Assembly (NCBI RefSeq): GCF_008831505.1
Contig: NZ_CP044507.1
Location: forward strand, 868,001-932,000
Direction of reading: 5' to 3'
Length of the DNA: 64,000 bases
Source: Chryseobacterium sp.
GTDB taxonomy: Bacteria > Bacteroidota > Bacteroidia > Flavobacteriales > Weeksellaceae
Shown one piece after another: positions 17,711 through 25,856 of this stretch (position 1 is its first letter; the number at the start of each line of letters is the position of its first letter). The notes below the pieces were generated by a model that saw nothing but the letters and a program-made list of their open reading frames with translations, was not told the DNA's origin and made no database searches. The position numbers were made by a program, and so were the translations under genes.

Positions 17711-18602
17711 GCATTCCGGGCCGGTAGTTCATGATGATGACTCCGGTGATGATGAGTATCGCTGCAATGATAAACTTCACTGTGATTTCTTCATTCAGCA
17801 CCAGCCAGCCCAGGAAGATGGCAATACCCGTATTGACGTAGGAAAGCATGGATATTTGCGTGGGCCGCAGTCTCTTCAGCGCATAATTGAATGCAAAATA
17901 AGCAGCCACCGAGCCAAAACAGGCCAGATAAACCGTTGCTGCAATACTTCGGGCCGACCATAAACGGTAATCCGTTTCTTCAGAAAAAAGGAAGGCGATA
18001 ATTAGCTGCACGATTCCGGCGAAGGCAAACTGATAAAACAGGTTTAGAAAAAGATTATCGTTGCGGAACTGAATTTTCTTCGTGTAGATCGTTCCGCCTG
18101 CCCAACCGAATATGGCCAGGAAAAGCAGGATAATTCCGAAAAGATAGTCCGGATTGCCAAAATCTGACATTCCGTTCCAAAAGATAAACAGCACGCCGCT
18201 GAAGCCAAAAAGTATCCCGGCAACCGATCTGAAAGAAAATTTTTCCAGTCCGAAAATAACACTGCAAAGCAAAACGGCAATTGGTGACATTGAACTTACC
18301 AGGGAGGCCAGACTGCTTGAAATATGAGCTTCGGCCACGGTAGTAAGACCGTTGGCAACGATCAGCATCAGCGACGAAAGGGTGATCTGCACCATGAAGT
18401 TACGGCGTCCGATCCATTTTAACTGTCCGCGCGCAATCAGGAAAAGAAGTAGGATAAGTGCGGCCAGCAGCTGCCGTAATCCGGCTACAAACCAGGGCGG
18501 GATGGTTTCCACACCGATCTTTATGCCGAGAAAGGTGGTTCCCCAAACGATGGCGATGGTAAGAACTGCTATGATGAGCCGGAGATCTGCGCTGATTTTC
18601 AC
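17697..18602 (-). CDS. EamA/DMT-family transporter
   Basis: 301 aa from a GTG start at 18602 (VKISADLRL). Ten hydrophobic segments in two EamA repeats; the first begins VWGTTFLGIKIGVETIPPW, a typical EamA N-terminus, and the second AIFGWAGGTIYTKK. Probably exports or imports small metabolites; substrate unknown. A longer start at ATG 18626 would place the start upstream of the -7 box and is less likely. The gene lies between purK and purE on the opposite strand; its 3' end overlaps the end of purK. Confidence 0.87.
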   Translation of the reverse strand: MKISADLRLIIAVLTIAIVWGTTFLGIKIGVETIPPWFVAGLRQLLAALILLLFLIARGQLKWIGRRNFMVQITLSSLMLIVANGLTTVAEAHISSSLASLVSSMSPIAVLLCSVIFGLEKFSFRSVAGILFGFSGVLFIFWNGMSDFGNPDYLFGIILLFLAIFGWAGGTIYTKKIQFRNDNLFLNLFYQFAFAGIVQLIIAFLFSEETDYRLWSARSIAATVYLACFGSVAAYFAFNYALKRLRPTQISMLSYVNTGIAIFLGWLVLNEEITVKFIIAAILIITGVIIMNYRPGMLKRK

Positions 18603-18606
18603 GCTG

Positions 18607-18614
18607 CAAAAGTA
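18607..18614 (-). promoter_or_regulatory. -7 box of the EamA gene, 4 nt before the GTG start
   Basis: Minus-strand TACTTTTG, then CAGC, then GTG 18602. Same geometry as mutS2 and lptB. Confidence 0.5.
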
Positions 18615-18695
18615 GCCATTCCACACGGCATGAGGTCTTTTTTTGCTAAATTTTCCTAACTTTAAGCCTTCAAAATAAATATCTTTTTTCTCGGT

Positions 18696-19199
18696 ATGGT
18701 CGGAATAATTATGGGTAGCCAGAGCGATCTGGCCATTATGCAGCAGGCAGCAGATTTCTTGAAATCACAGAATATAGACTATGAACTTACGGTGGTTTCG
18801 GCGCACAGAACGCCGGAACGCATGTTTGACTATGCAAAATCTGCAAAAAGCCGCGGACTGAAGGTAATTGTTGCCGGAGCAGGCGGCGCCGCACACCTTC
18901 CGGGTATGGTGGCCAGCTGTACCACACTTCCTGTAATCGGCGTGCCGATATTATCTTCAAACTCCATTGACGGTTGGGATTCCATCCTGTCCATTTTGCA
19001 GATGCCTTCCGGAATTCCGGTGGCTACAGTAGCGCTGAACGGTGCCATGAATGCCGGGATTTTGGCCGCTAAGATCATCGGCGCCTCAGATGATGCAGTT
19101 GCAGAAAGACTGGAAAAATATCAGGAATCACTAAAGGAGAAAGTCATGAGAACGGTAGAGGAAATCAACAGGAGCCATCCCAACAACTTTGATAAATAG
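18696..19199 (+). CDS. purE: N5-carboxyaminoimidazole ribonucleotide mutase
   Basis: 167 aa, normal class I PurE length. Moves the carboxyl group of N5-CAIR to C4 to give CAIR. Signatures: [11 protein letters not shown] at the N-terminus, the catalytic-His loop [13 protein letters not shown] near residue 40, [11 protein letters not shown] near 67, and [13 protein letters not shown]. Partner of purK upstream. A weak TAACTTTA box lies about 30 nt before the ATG. Confidence 0.96.
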   Translation: MVGIIMGSQSDLAIMQQAADFLKSQNIDYELTVVSAHRTPERMFDYAKSAKSRGLKVIVAGAGGAAHLPGMVASCTTLPVIGVPILSSNSIDGWDSILSILQMPSGIPVATVALNGAMNAGILAAKIIGASDDAVAERLEKYQESLKEKVMRTVEEINRSHPNNFDK

Positions 19200-19215
19200 C
19201 CGGCCACGGTCCACA

Positions 19216-19238
19216 GATGGCGGATAATCGCCGCCATC
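19216..19238. terminator. hairpin downstream of purE
   Basis: Perfect 8-bp stem GATGGCGG/CCGCCATC with a 7-nt loop 17 nt after purE. No strong T-run follows, so terminator function is only probable. Confidence 0.45.
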
Positions 19239-19322
19239 CTGTTTCAATTCCTGAATCAAATTAATTTTGAGCTCAAAAGAAGCCGACTTCTCATATAGAA
19301 ATGTGGAGAAGTATACATTTGC

Positions 19323-19961
19323 TTACTTTTTGAAGAATTCCATCAGATCCATATAATTCTTCTGGTTCACGCCGTGACCGCTCATATACTCGCGGAAAGT
19401 GAAGTAGCAGCTAAGGTCGTACAACAGATCTGCGGCTTTGCGGCCCCATTCCAATGGGATTACAGTGTCGTCGGTGCCGTGTGAGATAAAGAAACGCAGG
19501 TGTTCCAGTTTTTTCTTGTCCTTAACAATTTCGCCGAGAAGTTTTTCTTCAGGGTAACAGCTCAGACAGGCTACTTTGCTGAACAGTTCAGGCAAACGTA
19601 GCGCAAGTGCATAGCTAAGAATTCCGCCCTGCGAGAATCCGCACAGATGTGTTTTGTTGTCGGTTAGTCCATATTGGTTGGATATCCGGAGCATCTGATC
19701 CAGGATTCCGTTCAGCGAAGCATTGGCCTGTGCAGTATCTACAAATTTTTCAGGGTCCATAAAATCGATATCATACCAGGAATAACCTTCATATTCAGTG
19801 GAATGTGGCGCCCGAAAACTTACCACGATCCAATCGTCGGGTAAGGTGGGTGTAAATGAGAAAAGGTCCTGTTCATTACTGCCGTAGCCGTGAAGAAGAA
19901 ACAGAATGGTGGTTTGCGGAGTGATATGCTGAGGTTCGCGTATGAGGTATTGAAGGTCCAT
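19323..19961 (-). CDS. phospholipase/carboxylesterase-family alpha/beta hydrolase
   Basis: 212 aa from ATG 19961 (MDLQYLIREP). HGYGSNEQDLF near residue 22, nucleophile elbow GFSQGG near 112, catalytic Asp in SHGTDDTVIP and His in SGHGVNQ. This is the serine-esterase/acyl-protein-thioesterase-like family acting on short or medium acyl esters. The ATG at 20015 adds a basic, non-conserved tail. Physiological substrate unknown. Confidence 0.88.
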   Translation of the reverse strand: MDLQYLIREPQHITPQTTILFLLHGYGSNEQDLFSFTPTLPDDWIVVSFRAPHSTEYEGYSWYDIDFMDPEKFVDTAQANASLNGILDQMLRISNQYGLTDNKTHLCGFSQGGILSYALALRLPELFSKVACLSCYPEEKLLGEIVKDKKKLEHLRFFISHGTDDTVIPLEWGRKAADLLYDLSCYFTFREYMSGHGVNQKNYMDLMEFFKK

Positions 19962-20086
19962 AAAATATTTTCTGCGAATATACTCAAATCTGTTGCCACG
20001 CCCGGGGATTGTCATTAAGGCCGGAATAAGGTGTAATTTAATTGCAAATAATGTTCAGAATGTCAAACTTTATTATCAAAAAATCC

Positions 20087-20094
20087 TATATTTG
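20087..20094 (+). promoter_or_regulatory. -7 box of the small lipoprotein gene
   Basis: TATATTTG 22 nt before ATG 20117. Confidence 0.5.
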
Positions 20095-20116
20095 ACCGTT
20101 AATAATAAAATTTGGC

Positions 20117-20530
20117 ATGAAAAGAACGCTTCTTTCCCGTAAAAAGATCAGTTTTACGTTACCGTTAATAGCTTCAGTTACTATATTAAGCCTTTTTTCC
20201 TCCTGTAAGGAGCGTGAAGAAGACCCGAACGAAACGCTGAGCGTAGCCTTTACCGTACAGGCAACTCCGCTGGTAGACATCAATGCGGTGGTTACTCAGG
20301 TAGGTACAGTACAAAGCACCAAGTTCAATGTTCCCGGAACTACCTGGTCCAGTGAGCCGCAAATCGTGAACAGTTCTGTAGGAGCTGTACATCTTGCTGC
20401 AACCGGAGAGGGTGTAGATGCCGATTCCAGACTGATTGTAAGGATTTTTGTAAACGGTGAACAGAAAGCTGTTGATACTGCCAAAGGTATCAACCTGATG
20501 GCCAAGACGGTGGTGGATTTTAATAAATAA
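20117..20530 (+). CDS. small putative lipoprotein, function unknown
   Basis: 137 aa. Basic N-terminus, hydrophobic core and lipobox LFSSC (Cys near residue 33). The mature part is beta-strand rich (FTVQATPLVDINAVVTQVG, LIVRIFVNGEQ) and ends KTVVDFNK; no family recognised. A decayed copy of its 3' third plus terminator lies at 21268-21497, so it once had a paralogue or was partly duplicated. Its own terminator follows at 20551. Confidence 0.75.
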   Translation: MKRTLLSRKKISFTLPLIASVTILSLFSSCKEREEDPNETLSVAFTVQATPLVDINAVVTQVGTVQSTKFNVPGTTWSSEPQIVNSSVGAVHLAATGEGVDADSRLIVRIFVNGEQKAVDTAKGINLMAKTVVDFNK

Positions 20531-20550
20531 GAATTAGCTCGTCATTATAA

Positions 20551-20586
20551 AACTCCCGGAAATTTATTTTCGGGAGTTGTTTTTTG
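20551..20586 (+). terminator. Rho-independent terminator of the small lipoprotein gene
   Basis: AACTCCCG ... CGGGAGTT stem (8 bp, extendable inside), then a T-rich run. The same hairpin recurs at 21468-21497. Confidence 0.8.
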
Positions 20587-20728
20587 TCGTAGAATATGAA
20601 GCGGGGACTCTGGATTTGCCTCAAGAAGAAATACATTCTTGGACAGTTCTTCTTTATCTTGTGATGGTATTTGGAGGACATGAAAAATCAAGTGGTTTAA
20701 CAAGAGCCAAGAAAAAGATTTAAAAAAA

Positions 20729-21226
20729 ATGGCTGGAACGATCCTTAATAATGAAATGATACAATCAAGTATCGCAAAGTGGGCAGATACCATCTCTGCT
20801 TCTAATTGGGGTGGGAATAATCTACATATTGATGAAATTGACAGTTTGATGAATTTGGAACGGAATCAATGGGTTAGGGTGTCATTTTCTATTCTCAATA
20901 TTATTAGTAATAAAAAAAGAAAACCTGATTCTCTAATACCTTTTTTACATATAGATTTGGAATTTACCAAGTGTAAGATCGAAATTAATAATATTACCCT
21001 CGATTGGCTAGAAGAAAACATCGATCGCTATACTCCTCCGAGTCTGCATTTTACTACTAAAGAATATTTTAACAGTTTTTACGTTCGCGAATTATCTCGC
21101 TGTGAAGTGGGAAATGATATTTTAGAATACATTAATTACTCAGATAAGCTCTCATTTTTTAAAAGACAATACTTGGATAAAGACGAGGAGATGTATTCAA
21201 ATGAAATTTACATATTTATTGATTGA
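20729..21226 (+). CDS. orphan hypothetical protein
   Basis: 165 aa, no signal peptide or membrane segment, acidic, rich in Ile/Asn/Glu. Clearly more AT-rich than its neighbours by eye, with Bacteroidetes-atypical codon choice (AAT, ATA, TTA), suggesting recent acquisition. No family recognised. Its size, acidity and isolated position resemble an immunity-type or accessory protein, but that is a guess. It is bracketed by two copies of the lipoprotein 3' end and terminator. Confidence 0.6.
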   Translation: MAGTILNNEMIQSSIAKWADTISASNWGGNNLHIDEIDSLMNLERNQWVRVSFSILNIISNKKRKPDSLIPFLHIDLEFTKCKIEINNITLDWLEENIDRYTPPSLHFTTKEYFNSFYVRELSRCEVGNDILEYINYSDKLSFFKRQYLDKDEEMYSNEIYIFID

Positions 21227-21267
21227 AGCATATAGGAATCAAATAGAGACGAGATGAAAGGGGAAAG

Positions 21268-21441
21268 GAGCCGCAAATCGTAAACAGTTCTGTAGGAGCA
21301 GTACTTCTTGCTACAACCGGTGAAGGTGTAAATGGATTCCAGACTTATCGCAAGGATTTTTGCAAGTGACGAACAGAAAACTGTAGATACCGCTAAAGTA
21401 TCAACCTGATGGCCAAGACGGTGGTGGATTTCAATAAATAA
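21268..21441 (+). pseudogene. decayed 3' copy of the small lipoprotein gene
   Basis: Aligns base by base with 20354-20530, from GAGCCGCAAATCGT to the terminal AATAAATAA. Relative to the intact gene it has a 2-nt deletion (about 21329) and a 1-nt deletion (about 21401), so the frame is broken; the 5' two thirds are missing. Homology continues into the terminator hairpin. Either a partial segmental duplication or the remnant of a former paralogue. Confidence 0.85.
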
Positions 21442-21467
21442 AAGATTAGCAATCCAAAGCAAATAAC

Positions 21468-21497
21468 AACTCCCGGAAATGTTCTTTCCGGGAGTTT
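21468..21497. terminator. duplicated terminator hairpin, convergent
   Basis: Perfect 12-bp stem AACTCCCGGAAA/TTTCCGGGAGTT with a 5-nt loop. Related to the hairpin at 20551. It can also serve the minus-strand desaturase gene ending at 21515. Confidence 0.7.
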
Positions 21498-21514
21498 AAA
21501 TTGACTGTTTTAAT

Positions 21515-22267
21515 TTATAGTTCGCGCTCTACTTTTGCGACTGGCTTCAGCTTAATAAGCCTCATTTTGTCCAGCAGAAGCATAATGTAGTAGGTCACAT
21601 CTATCTCGTGCCATCTTACGCCGCCAAAGTTGGCTCTGCTGCCGTGTTTGTGGTGATTGTTGTGATAACCTTCGCCCATCATCAGCCAGTCGAATCTGAA
21701 AAGGTTTTTAGAGGTATCTGAAACTTTAAAGTTCACATAGCCGTAAATGTGCCCGAACCAGTTGATGATCACGCCGTGAATAGGCGCCATCATATAAGCA
21801 ACAGGAAGTAAGAGCCACTGCCACCAGGCCGTAGCGAAAATATAAAAGAAGGCGGTATAGCCGGCCGCCCAGACAAGTCTGGAAAACCATGAACTTGCAA
21901 AGCGGTCAAACGCTTCCCACTTCGGAACGTTCTTGGTGAATTTTTCTTCTATAGCTACCTTTTGCTGGTTAATCTGCTGATAAATGGATTTCGTACGCCA
22001 CATCATTGTGAAAAGGTTATGGTCGTATTTCGGCGAGTGCGGATCTTTTTCAGTGTCGGCGTAGGCATGATGCATGCGGTGCATGACACCATAGCCATAA
22101 GCCGAAAGATAATTGGATCCCTGTGTGATCCAGGTGAGGACATAACATAGCTTTTCGCCAAAACGGGACATTTTAAAACTTTGATGAGCGGCGTAGCGGT
22201 GGAGGAAGAAGGTTTGGAAAAAAAGTCCGGAATACCAAAGGACTGCAATAAAAATAAGGATGGTCAT
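21515..22267 (-). CDS. acyl-CoA desaturase / fatty acid desaturase
   Basis: 250 aa integral-membrane di-iron desaturase. Three His boxes are present: HRYAAH near residue 23, HRMHH near 62 and HNNHH near 203, with four hydrophobic stretches between. This layout is the delta-9 type (stearoyl-CoA desaturase-like) introducing a double bond in membrane acyl chains. Shorter than many homologues (about 300 aa) and starting close to the first membrane helix, but all boxes are intact. Separated from tyrS by the tyrS terminator. Confidence 0.92.
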   Translation of the reverse strand: MTILIFIAVLWYSGLFFQTFFLHRYAAHQSFKMSRFGEKLCYVLTWITQGSNYLSAYGYGVMHRMHHAYADTEKDPHSPKYDHNLFTMMWRTKSIYQQINQQKVAIEEKFTKNVPKWEAFDRFASSWFSRLVWAAGYTAFFYIFATAWWQWLLLPVAYMMAPIHGVIINWFGHIYGYVNFKVSDTSKNLFRFDWLMMGEGYHNNHHKHGSRANFGGVRWHEIDVTYYIMLLLDKMRLIKLKPVAKVEREL

Positions 22268-22354
22268 GAAATGAAAGAATATATGAAGCCATAAAGTTAC
22301 GCCGAATACAGTAAAATCATGGTCTGTAGCTCCACCTTACACTATGCATACAAT

Positions 22355-22381
22355 AAAAGCCGCAAAAAATTTGCGGCTTTT
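22355..22381 (-). terminator. Rho-independent terminator of tyrS
   Basis: 12-bp perfect stem AAAAGCCGCAAA/TTTGCGGCTTTT with a short loop; the minus-strand transcript ends in a T-run. Confidence 0.85.
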
Positions 22382-22401
22382 ATAGGTGTTATATGGTGTG
22401 T

Positions 22402-23697
22402 TTACACTGCTTTCACGATGAAATAATTCTTCTTTCCTTTCTGCAGCAGCAGGAATTTCCCGTCAATTAAATCTGCTTCAGAAACTTCAAACGTGTCGTC
22501 TACTTTGTCTTTATTGATGGAGATGGAATTGCTTTGCAGCTCCCTCCTGGCTTCACCTTTAGACTTCAGGAAACCTGATTTCTCAGAGATAAGGTCAATG
22601 ATGTTGGATCCGATCAGTTCCGCTTTTGAAATATCCTTCTGTGGCACTCCGTCGAACACTTCAAGAAAGGTATGTTCATCAAGATTTTTAAGGTCTTCTG
22701 CCGTAGAACGCCCGAAAAGTATATCCGAGGCCTTCACTGCTTTTTCAAAATCTTCGCGGCTGTGTACCCAAACCGTCACTTCTTCCGCCAGTTTTTTCTG
22801 AAGTTTCCTTTCATGGGGAGCCTGCTTATGCTCCTCTATCAGACTTTCAATTTCTTCTTTGCCCAGGAAGGTGTAGAATTTTATAAAACGTTCGGCATCC
22901 TCATCGGTCGCATTTACCCAAAACTGGTAGAAACGGTAGGGAGAAGTCCTTTTGGGATCCAGCCAGTAATTCTCGCCACTTTCAGATTTCCCGAATTTGG
23001 AGCCATCAGCCTTGGTGATAAGCGGAACCGTTAAGGCAAAGGCTTCGCCCTGTACCTTTCTGCGGATAAGTTCCGTTCCCGTGGTGATGTTTCCCCACTG
23101 GTCCGAGCCGCCCATCTGCAGCTTCACGTTATTGTTTTTGTAAAGGTGCAGGAAATCATAGCCCTGCAGTAACTGATAAGTAAATTCTGTAAAACTCATC
23201 CCCTCGGCACCGTTTTCGCCTGTAATCCGCTTCTTTACTGATTCCTTGGCCATCATATAGTTAACGGTCAGGTTCTTGCCCACATCGCGTACAAAATCAA
23301 GGAAGCTGAATTCCTTCATCCAGTCGTAATTGTTCACGAGCTCGGCTCTGTTCTCTTCCTCACCTTCAAAGTTGAGGAATTTTGAAAGTTGCGCCTTGAT
23401 GCAGTCTACATAATGATTCAGTGTTGCTTCGTCCAGGAGGTTTCTTTCGCTGGATTTGCCGGACGGATCGCCAATCATACCGGTGGCACCGCCCACAAGA
23501 GCAATCGGCTTATGGCCGTGCTGCTGGAAATGGGCCAGAACTTTAATCGGAATCAGACTTCCTATATGCAGTGAATCCGCTGTGGGGTCAAAACCTATAT
23601 ATGCCGACGTAACTTCCTTATTCAACTGTTCATCAGTTCCGGGCATCATGTCTGCGTAAAGTCCTCGCCATTTAAGTTCTTCGATAAAAGGATTCAT
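22402..23697 (-). CDS. tyrS: tyrosine--tRNA ligase
   Basis: 431 aa from ATG 23697 ([12 protein letters not shown]), the usual bacterial length. Class I signatures: HIGS near residue 45 (HIGH equivalent) and KFGKS (KMSKS equivalent), with [14 protein letters not shown] and GGSDQWGN tyrosine/tRNA-binding segments. An S4-like RNA-binding region lies at the C-terminus ([21 protein letters not shown]). Upstream in-frame codons to 23838 belong to the leader and overlap the end of tatC. Confidence 0.97.
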   Translation of the reverse strand: MNPFIEELKWRGLYADMMPGTDEQLNKEVTSAYIGFDPTADSLHIGSLIPIKVLAHFQQHGHKPIALVGGATGMIGDPSGKSSERNLLDEATLNHYVDCIKAQLSKFLNFEGEEENRAELVNNYDWMKEFSFLDFVRDVGKNLTVNYMMAKESVKKRITGENGAEGMSFTEFTYQLLQGYDFLHLYKNNNVKLQMGGSDQWGNITTGTELIRRKVQGEAFALTVPLITKADGSKFGKSESGENYWLDPKRTSPYRFYQFWVNATDEDAERFIKFYTFLGKEEIESLIEEHKQAPHERKLQKKLAEEVTVWVHSREDFEKAVKASDILFGRSTAEDLKNLDEHTFLEVFDGVPQKDISKAELIGSNIIDLISEKSGFLKSKGEARRELQSNSISINKDKVDDTFEVSEADLIDGKFLLLQKGKKNYFIVKAV

Positions 23698-23755
23698 TTC
23701 TATAAAATTTTGGGTAAATATAATGTTATAACAGCCTGAAATTTTGGTTCGGATA

Positions 23756-24601
23756 TCACTCTGCCTTCCGGGTGGCCAAAACTTCAGTTTTCTGCAGGCG
23801 TTTAAAGGTGCGTGCACTAAGTGCGATACTGAATTCAAAAAGAATAAGAAGTGGGATAGCAGCCATCATCATGCTGATGACATCAGCCGGCGTAATAACC
23901 GCTGCAATGATCATAATAAGCACTATGGCATGTCGCCTGTAAGTCCTGAGGAATTTTGGCGTCAGGATGCCGATGGTTGTCAGGAAATAGACGATCACCG
24001 GAAATAGGAATACGATTCCCATACCGAGAACAATCTGGAAAAACAGGGCCGTGTAATCAGAAAGGTCATACAGAGGTTCAATGATATCAGAAATTTTGAA
24101 AAGTACGGCAAAGTTGATGGCAAAGGGCAGGATAAGATAATATCCGCAAAGAATGCCCAGAAGGAACAGGATCCATACGGAGTTAATCAGCATCAGCGAA
24201 TTGTTTTTTTCCTGAGGCCGGAGAGCTGGTGATATAAAGCGCCAGAGTTCCCAAACAATATAAGGAAAGGCCAGTACCACGCCACCCAGGAAGGAGACGG
24301 ACATCATCACATTAAACTGCTGGTAGAGTTTCTGTACACGAACCGGAAAATCATCCGGAAGTATCATGGCATCCACACCGCTCATTTGCCTGGACAGCAT
24401 ATTGATCACCTGAAATGTGGGAAAATCATTTCGCACCGGACCGAAAAATACCTGGTCCATAATCCATTCAATATTGAAACCTACCACCAGCGCACCTATG
24501 ACTATCGCTATGATACATCTGATCAGGTGGCCGCGCAGTTCGCCAATGTGTCCCATAAAGGACATGTCTTTTCCTTCGCTCATTTTATTGGGTTCCGGCA
24601 T
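23756..24601 (-). CDS. tatC: twin-arginine translocase subunit TatC
   Basis: 281 aa, six transmembrane segments. Starts with the conserved [14 protein letters not shown] region that binds twin-arginine signal peptides, contains [16 protein letters not shown] (the family FPxxxxExWxFxxPxL motif) and [13 protein letters not shown] near the end. The first periplasmic loop (about 60-105) is long, as in other Bacteroidetes TatC. No tatA is present in this window. kdsD lies upstream on the same strand. Confidence 0.96.
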   Translation of the reverse strand: MPEPNKMSEGKDMSFMGHIGELRGHLIRCIIAIVIGALVVGFNIEWIMDQVFFGPVRNDFPTFQVINMLSRQMSGVDAMILPDDFPVRVQKLYQQFNVMMSVSFLGGVVLAFPYIVWELWRFISPALRPQEKNNSLMLINSVWILFLLGILCGYYLILPFAINFAVLFKISDIIEPLYDLSDYTALFFQIVLGMGIVFLFPVIVYFLTTIGILTPKFLRTYRRHAIVLIMIIAAVITPADVISMMMAAIPLLILFEFSIALSARTFKRLQKTEVLATRKAE

Positions 24602-24624
24602 TCAGCATATGAAAACGGAAGCTG

Positions 24625-24632
24625 CAAAAATA
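24625..24632 (-). promoter_or_regulatory. -7 box of tatC
   Basis: Minus-strand TATTTTTG 23 nt before ATG 24601. Confidence 0.5.
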
Positions 24633-24680
24633 CTGATTTCTGCGGGATAATAGGCAGGCTGGGTTCAGGAAAACCAGTTA

Positions 24681-25640
24681 CTAATTGATGCCTTCATCCA
24701 GTAGCCTGTGGATGTCGATGATGCCAAAATACTGTCCCTGGTCTGTAACGATCAGCTGCCCGATATTCCGCTCTTTAAGGATAGCCATAGCCACTTTGGC
24801 CAGTTCCTCTTTGTCGATGCTTTTAGGATGGTGGCTCATAATTTCTTTGGCAGTGACTTTCGAGACATCTTCTTCGCGCATCAGCATACGGCGCAGATCA
24901 CCGTCGGTAATAACACCAACGATTTCCTGGTCACGGGTGACCACTGTAATTCCGTGCGAGGAACCGCTTACTGAAATAATGATTTCTCTGATGCCGGCAT
25001 CTTCGGTAACCTGTGGTTTCTGCGGAGAAAGGAACTGTTTTACGCGGGCGGTGAGGTTTTTCCCCAGGCTGCCACCGGGATGGAACCTGGCAAAATCCTG
25101 CTCGCGGAAGCCACTAATTTCCATTAGGCAAACGGCCAAAGCGTCACCCAAAGACATCTGCACGGTGGTGGAGCTGGTGGGTGCCAGTTTTATGGGGCAG
25201 GCTTCCTTTTCTACAGAAGAGTCCAGGATGACCTCCGAAAATTCAGCCAGTTTAGAATTGGGATTTCCGGTCATGCCAATAAGGGCTGACGAATATTCTT
25301 TCAGAAATGGCAGCAGGTTTACGATTTCGGGCGAATTGCCGCTGTTGGAAATGCAAAGCACCACATCGCTTTTCTGAATGACACCCAGGTCGCCGTGTAT
25401 GGCTTCCGACGCGTGAAGAAACTGTGCCGGTGTACCGGTAGAATTAAGGGTAGCTACAATTTTATTTCCTACATGGGCAGATTTGCCTATTCCCACAACA
25501 ATAAGTTTTCCTGCAGCGCCGTTTATAATCTCCACGGCTTTAAGGAAATGGTGATCCAGACGGTTTTTAAGATTTTCGAGTTCCTGTATTTCAATGCTTA
25601 CTGCAGACCTGGCAATATCGAGGATTTTTTCCGGATTCAT
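24681..25640 (-). CDS. kdsD: KpsF/GutQ-family arabinose 5-phosphate isomerase
   Basis: 319 aa. Interconverts ribulose 5-phosphate and arabinose 5-phosphate, the first step to Kdo for LPS. N-terminal SIS domain (VGIGKSAHVGNKIVATLNSTG, HGDLGVIQKSDVVLCISNSG) and two C-terminal CBS domains (about 200-319; VTRDQEIVGVITDGDLRRML and VTDQGQYFGIIDIHRLLD). The GDL..H(F)PGGSLG-type segment FARFHPGGSLGKNL is conserved. A Kdo-pathway role is assumed from family membership. Confidence 0.93.
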   Translation of the reverse strand: MNPEKILDIARSAVSIEIQELENLKNRLDHHFLKAVEIINGAAGKLIVVGIGKSAHVGNKIVATLNSTGTPAQFLHASEAIHGDLGVIQKSDVVLCISNSGNSPEIVNLLPFLKEYSSALIGMTGNPNSKLAEFSEVILDSSVEKEACPIKLAPTSSTTVQMSLGDALAVCLMEISGFREQDFARFHPGGSLGKNLTARVKQFLSPQKPQVTEDAGIREIIISVSGSSHGITVVTRDQEIVGVITDGDLRRMLMREEDVSKVTAKEIMSHHPKSIDKEELAKVAMAILKERNIGQLIVTDQGQYFGIIDIHRLLDEGIN

Positions 25641-25746
25641 TTTCAGATATTTGGGATGGAATTTGGATATGATTTATATCATTTATTTTTTTGTGTTAAC
25701 GCGTTGAAAATCGACTCCATAGATTGAGTTTGTGATTTTAATTTGT

Positions 25747-25754
25747 TAACTTTG
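25747..25754 (+). promoter_or_regulatory. -7 box of recQ
   Basis: TAACTTTG about 100 nt upstream of the chosen recQ start, in the divergent kdsD/recQ spacer. Confidence 0.4.
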
Positions 25755-25856
25755 GCTTATTTGCAAATTTAGAAAACTTTAAACGAATTACGTTTACTGA
25801 ATACAGAATGTGGATGTAGAAAGACCTTAGTGGTAAAGCCCGCTTACGGTCTTAAA

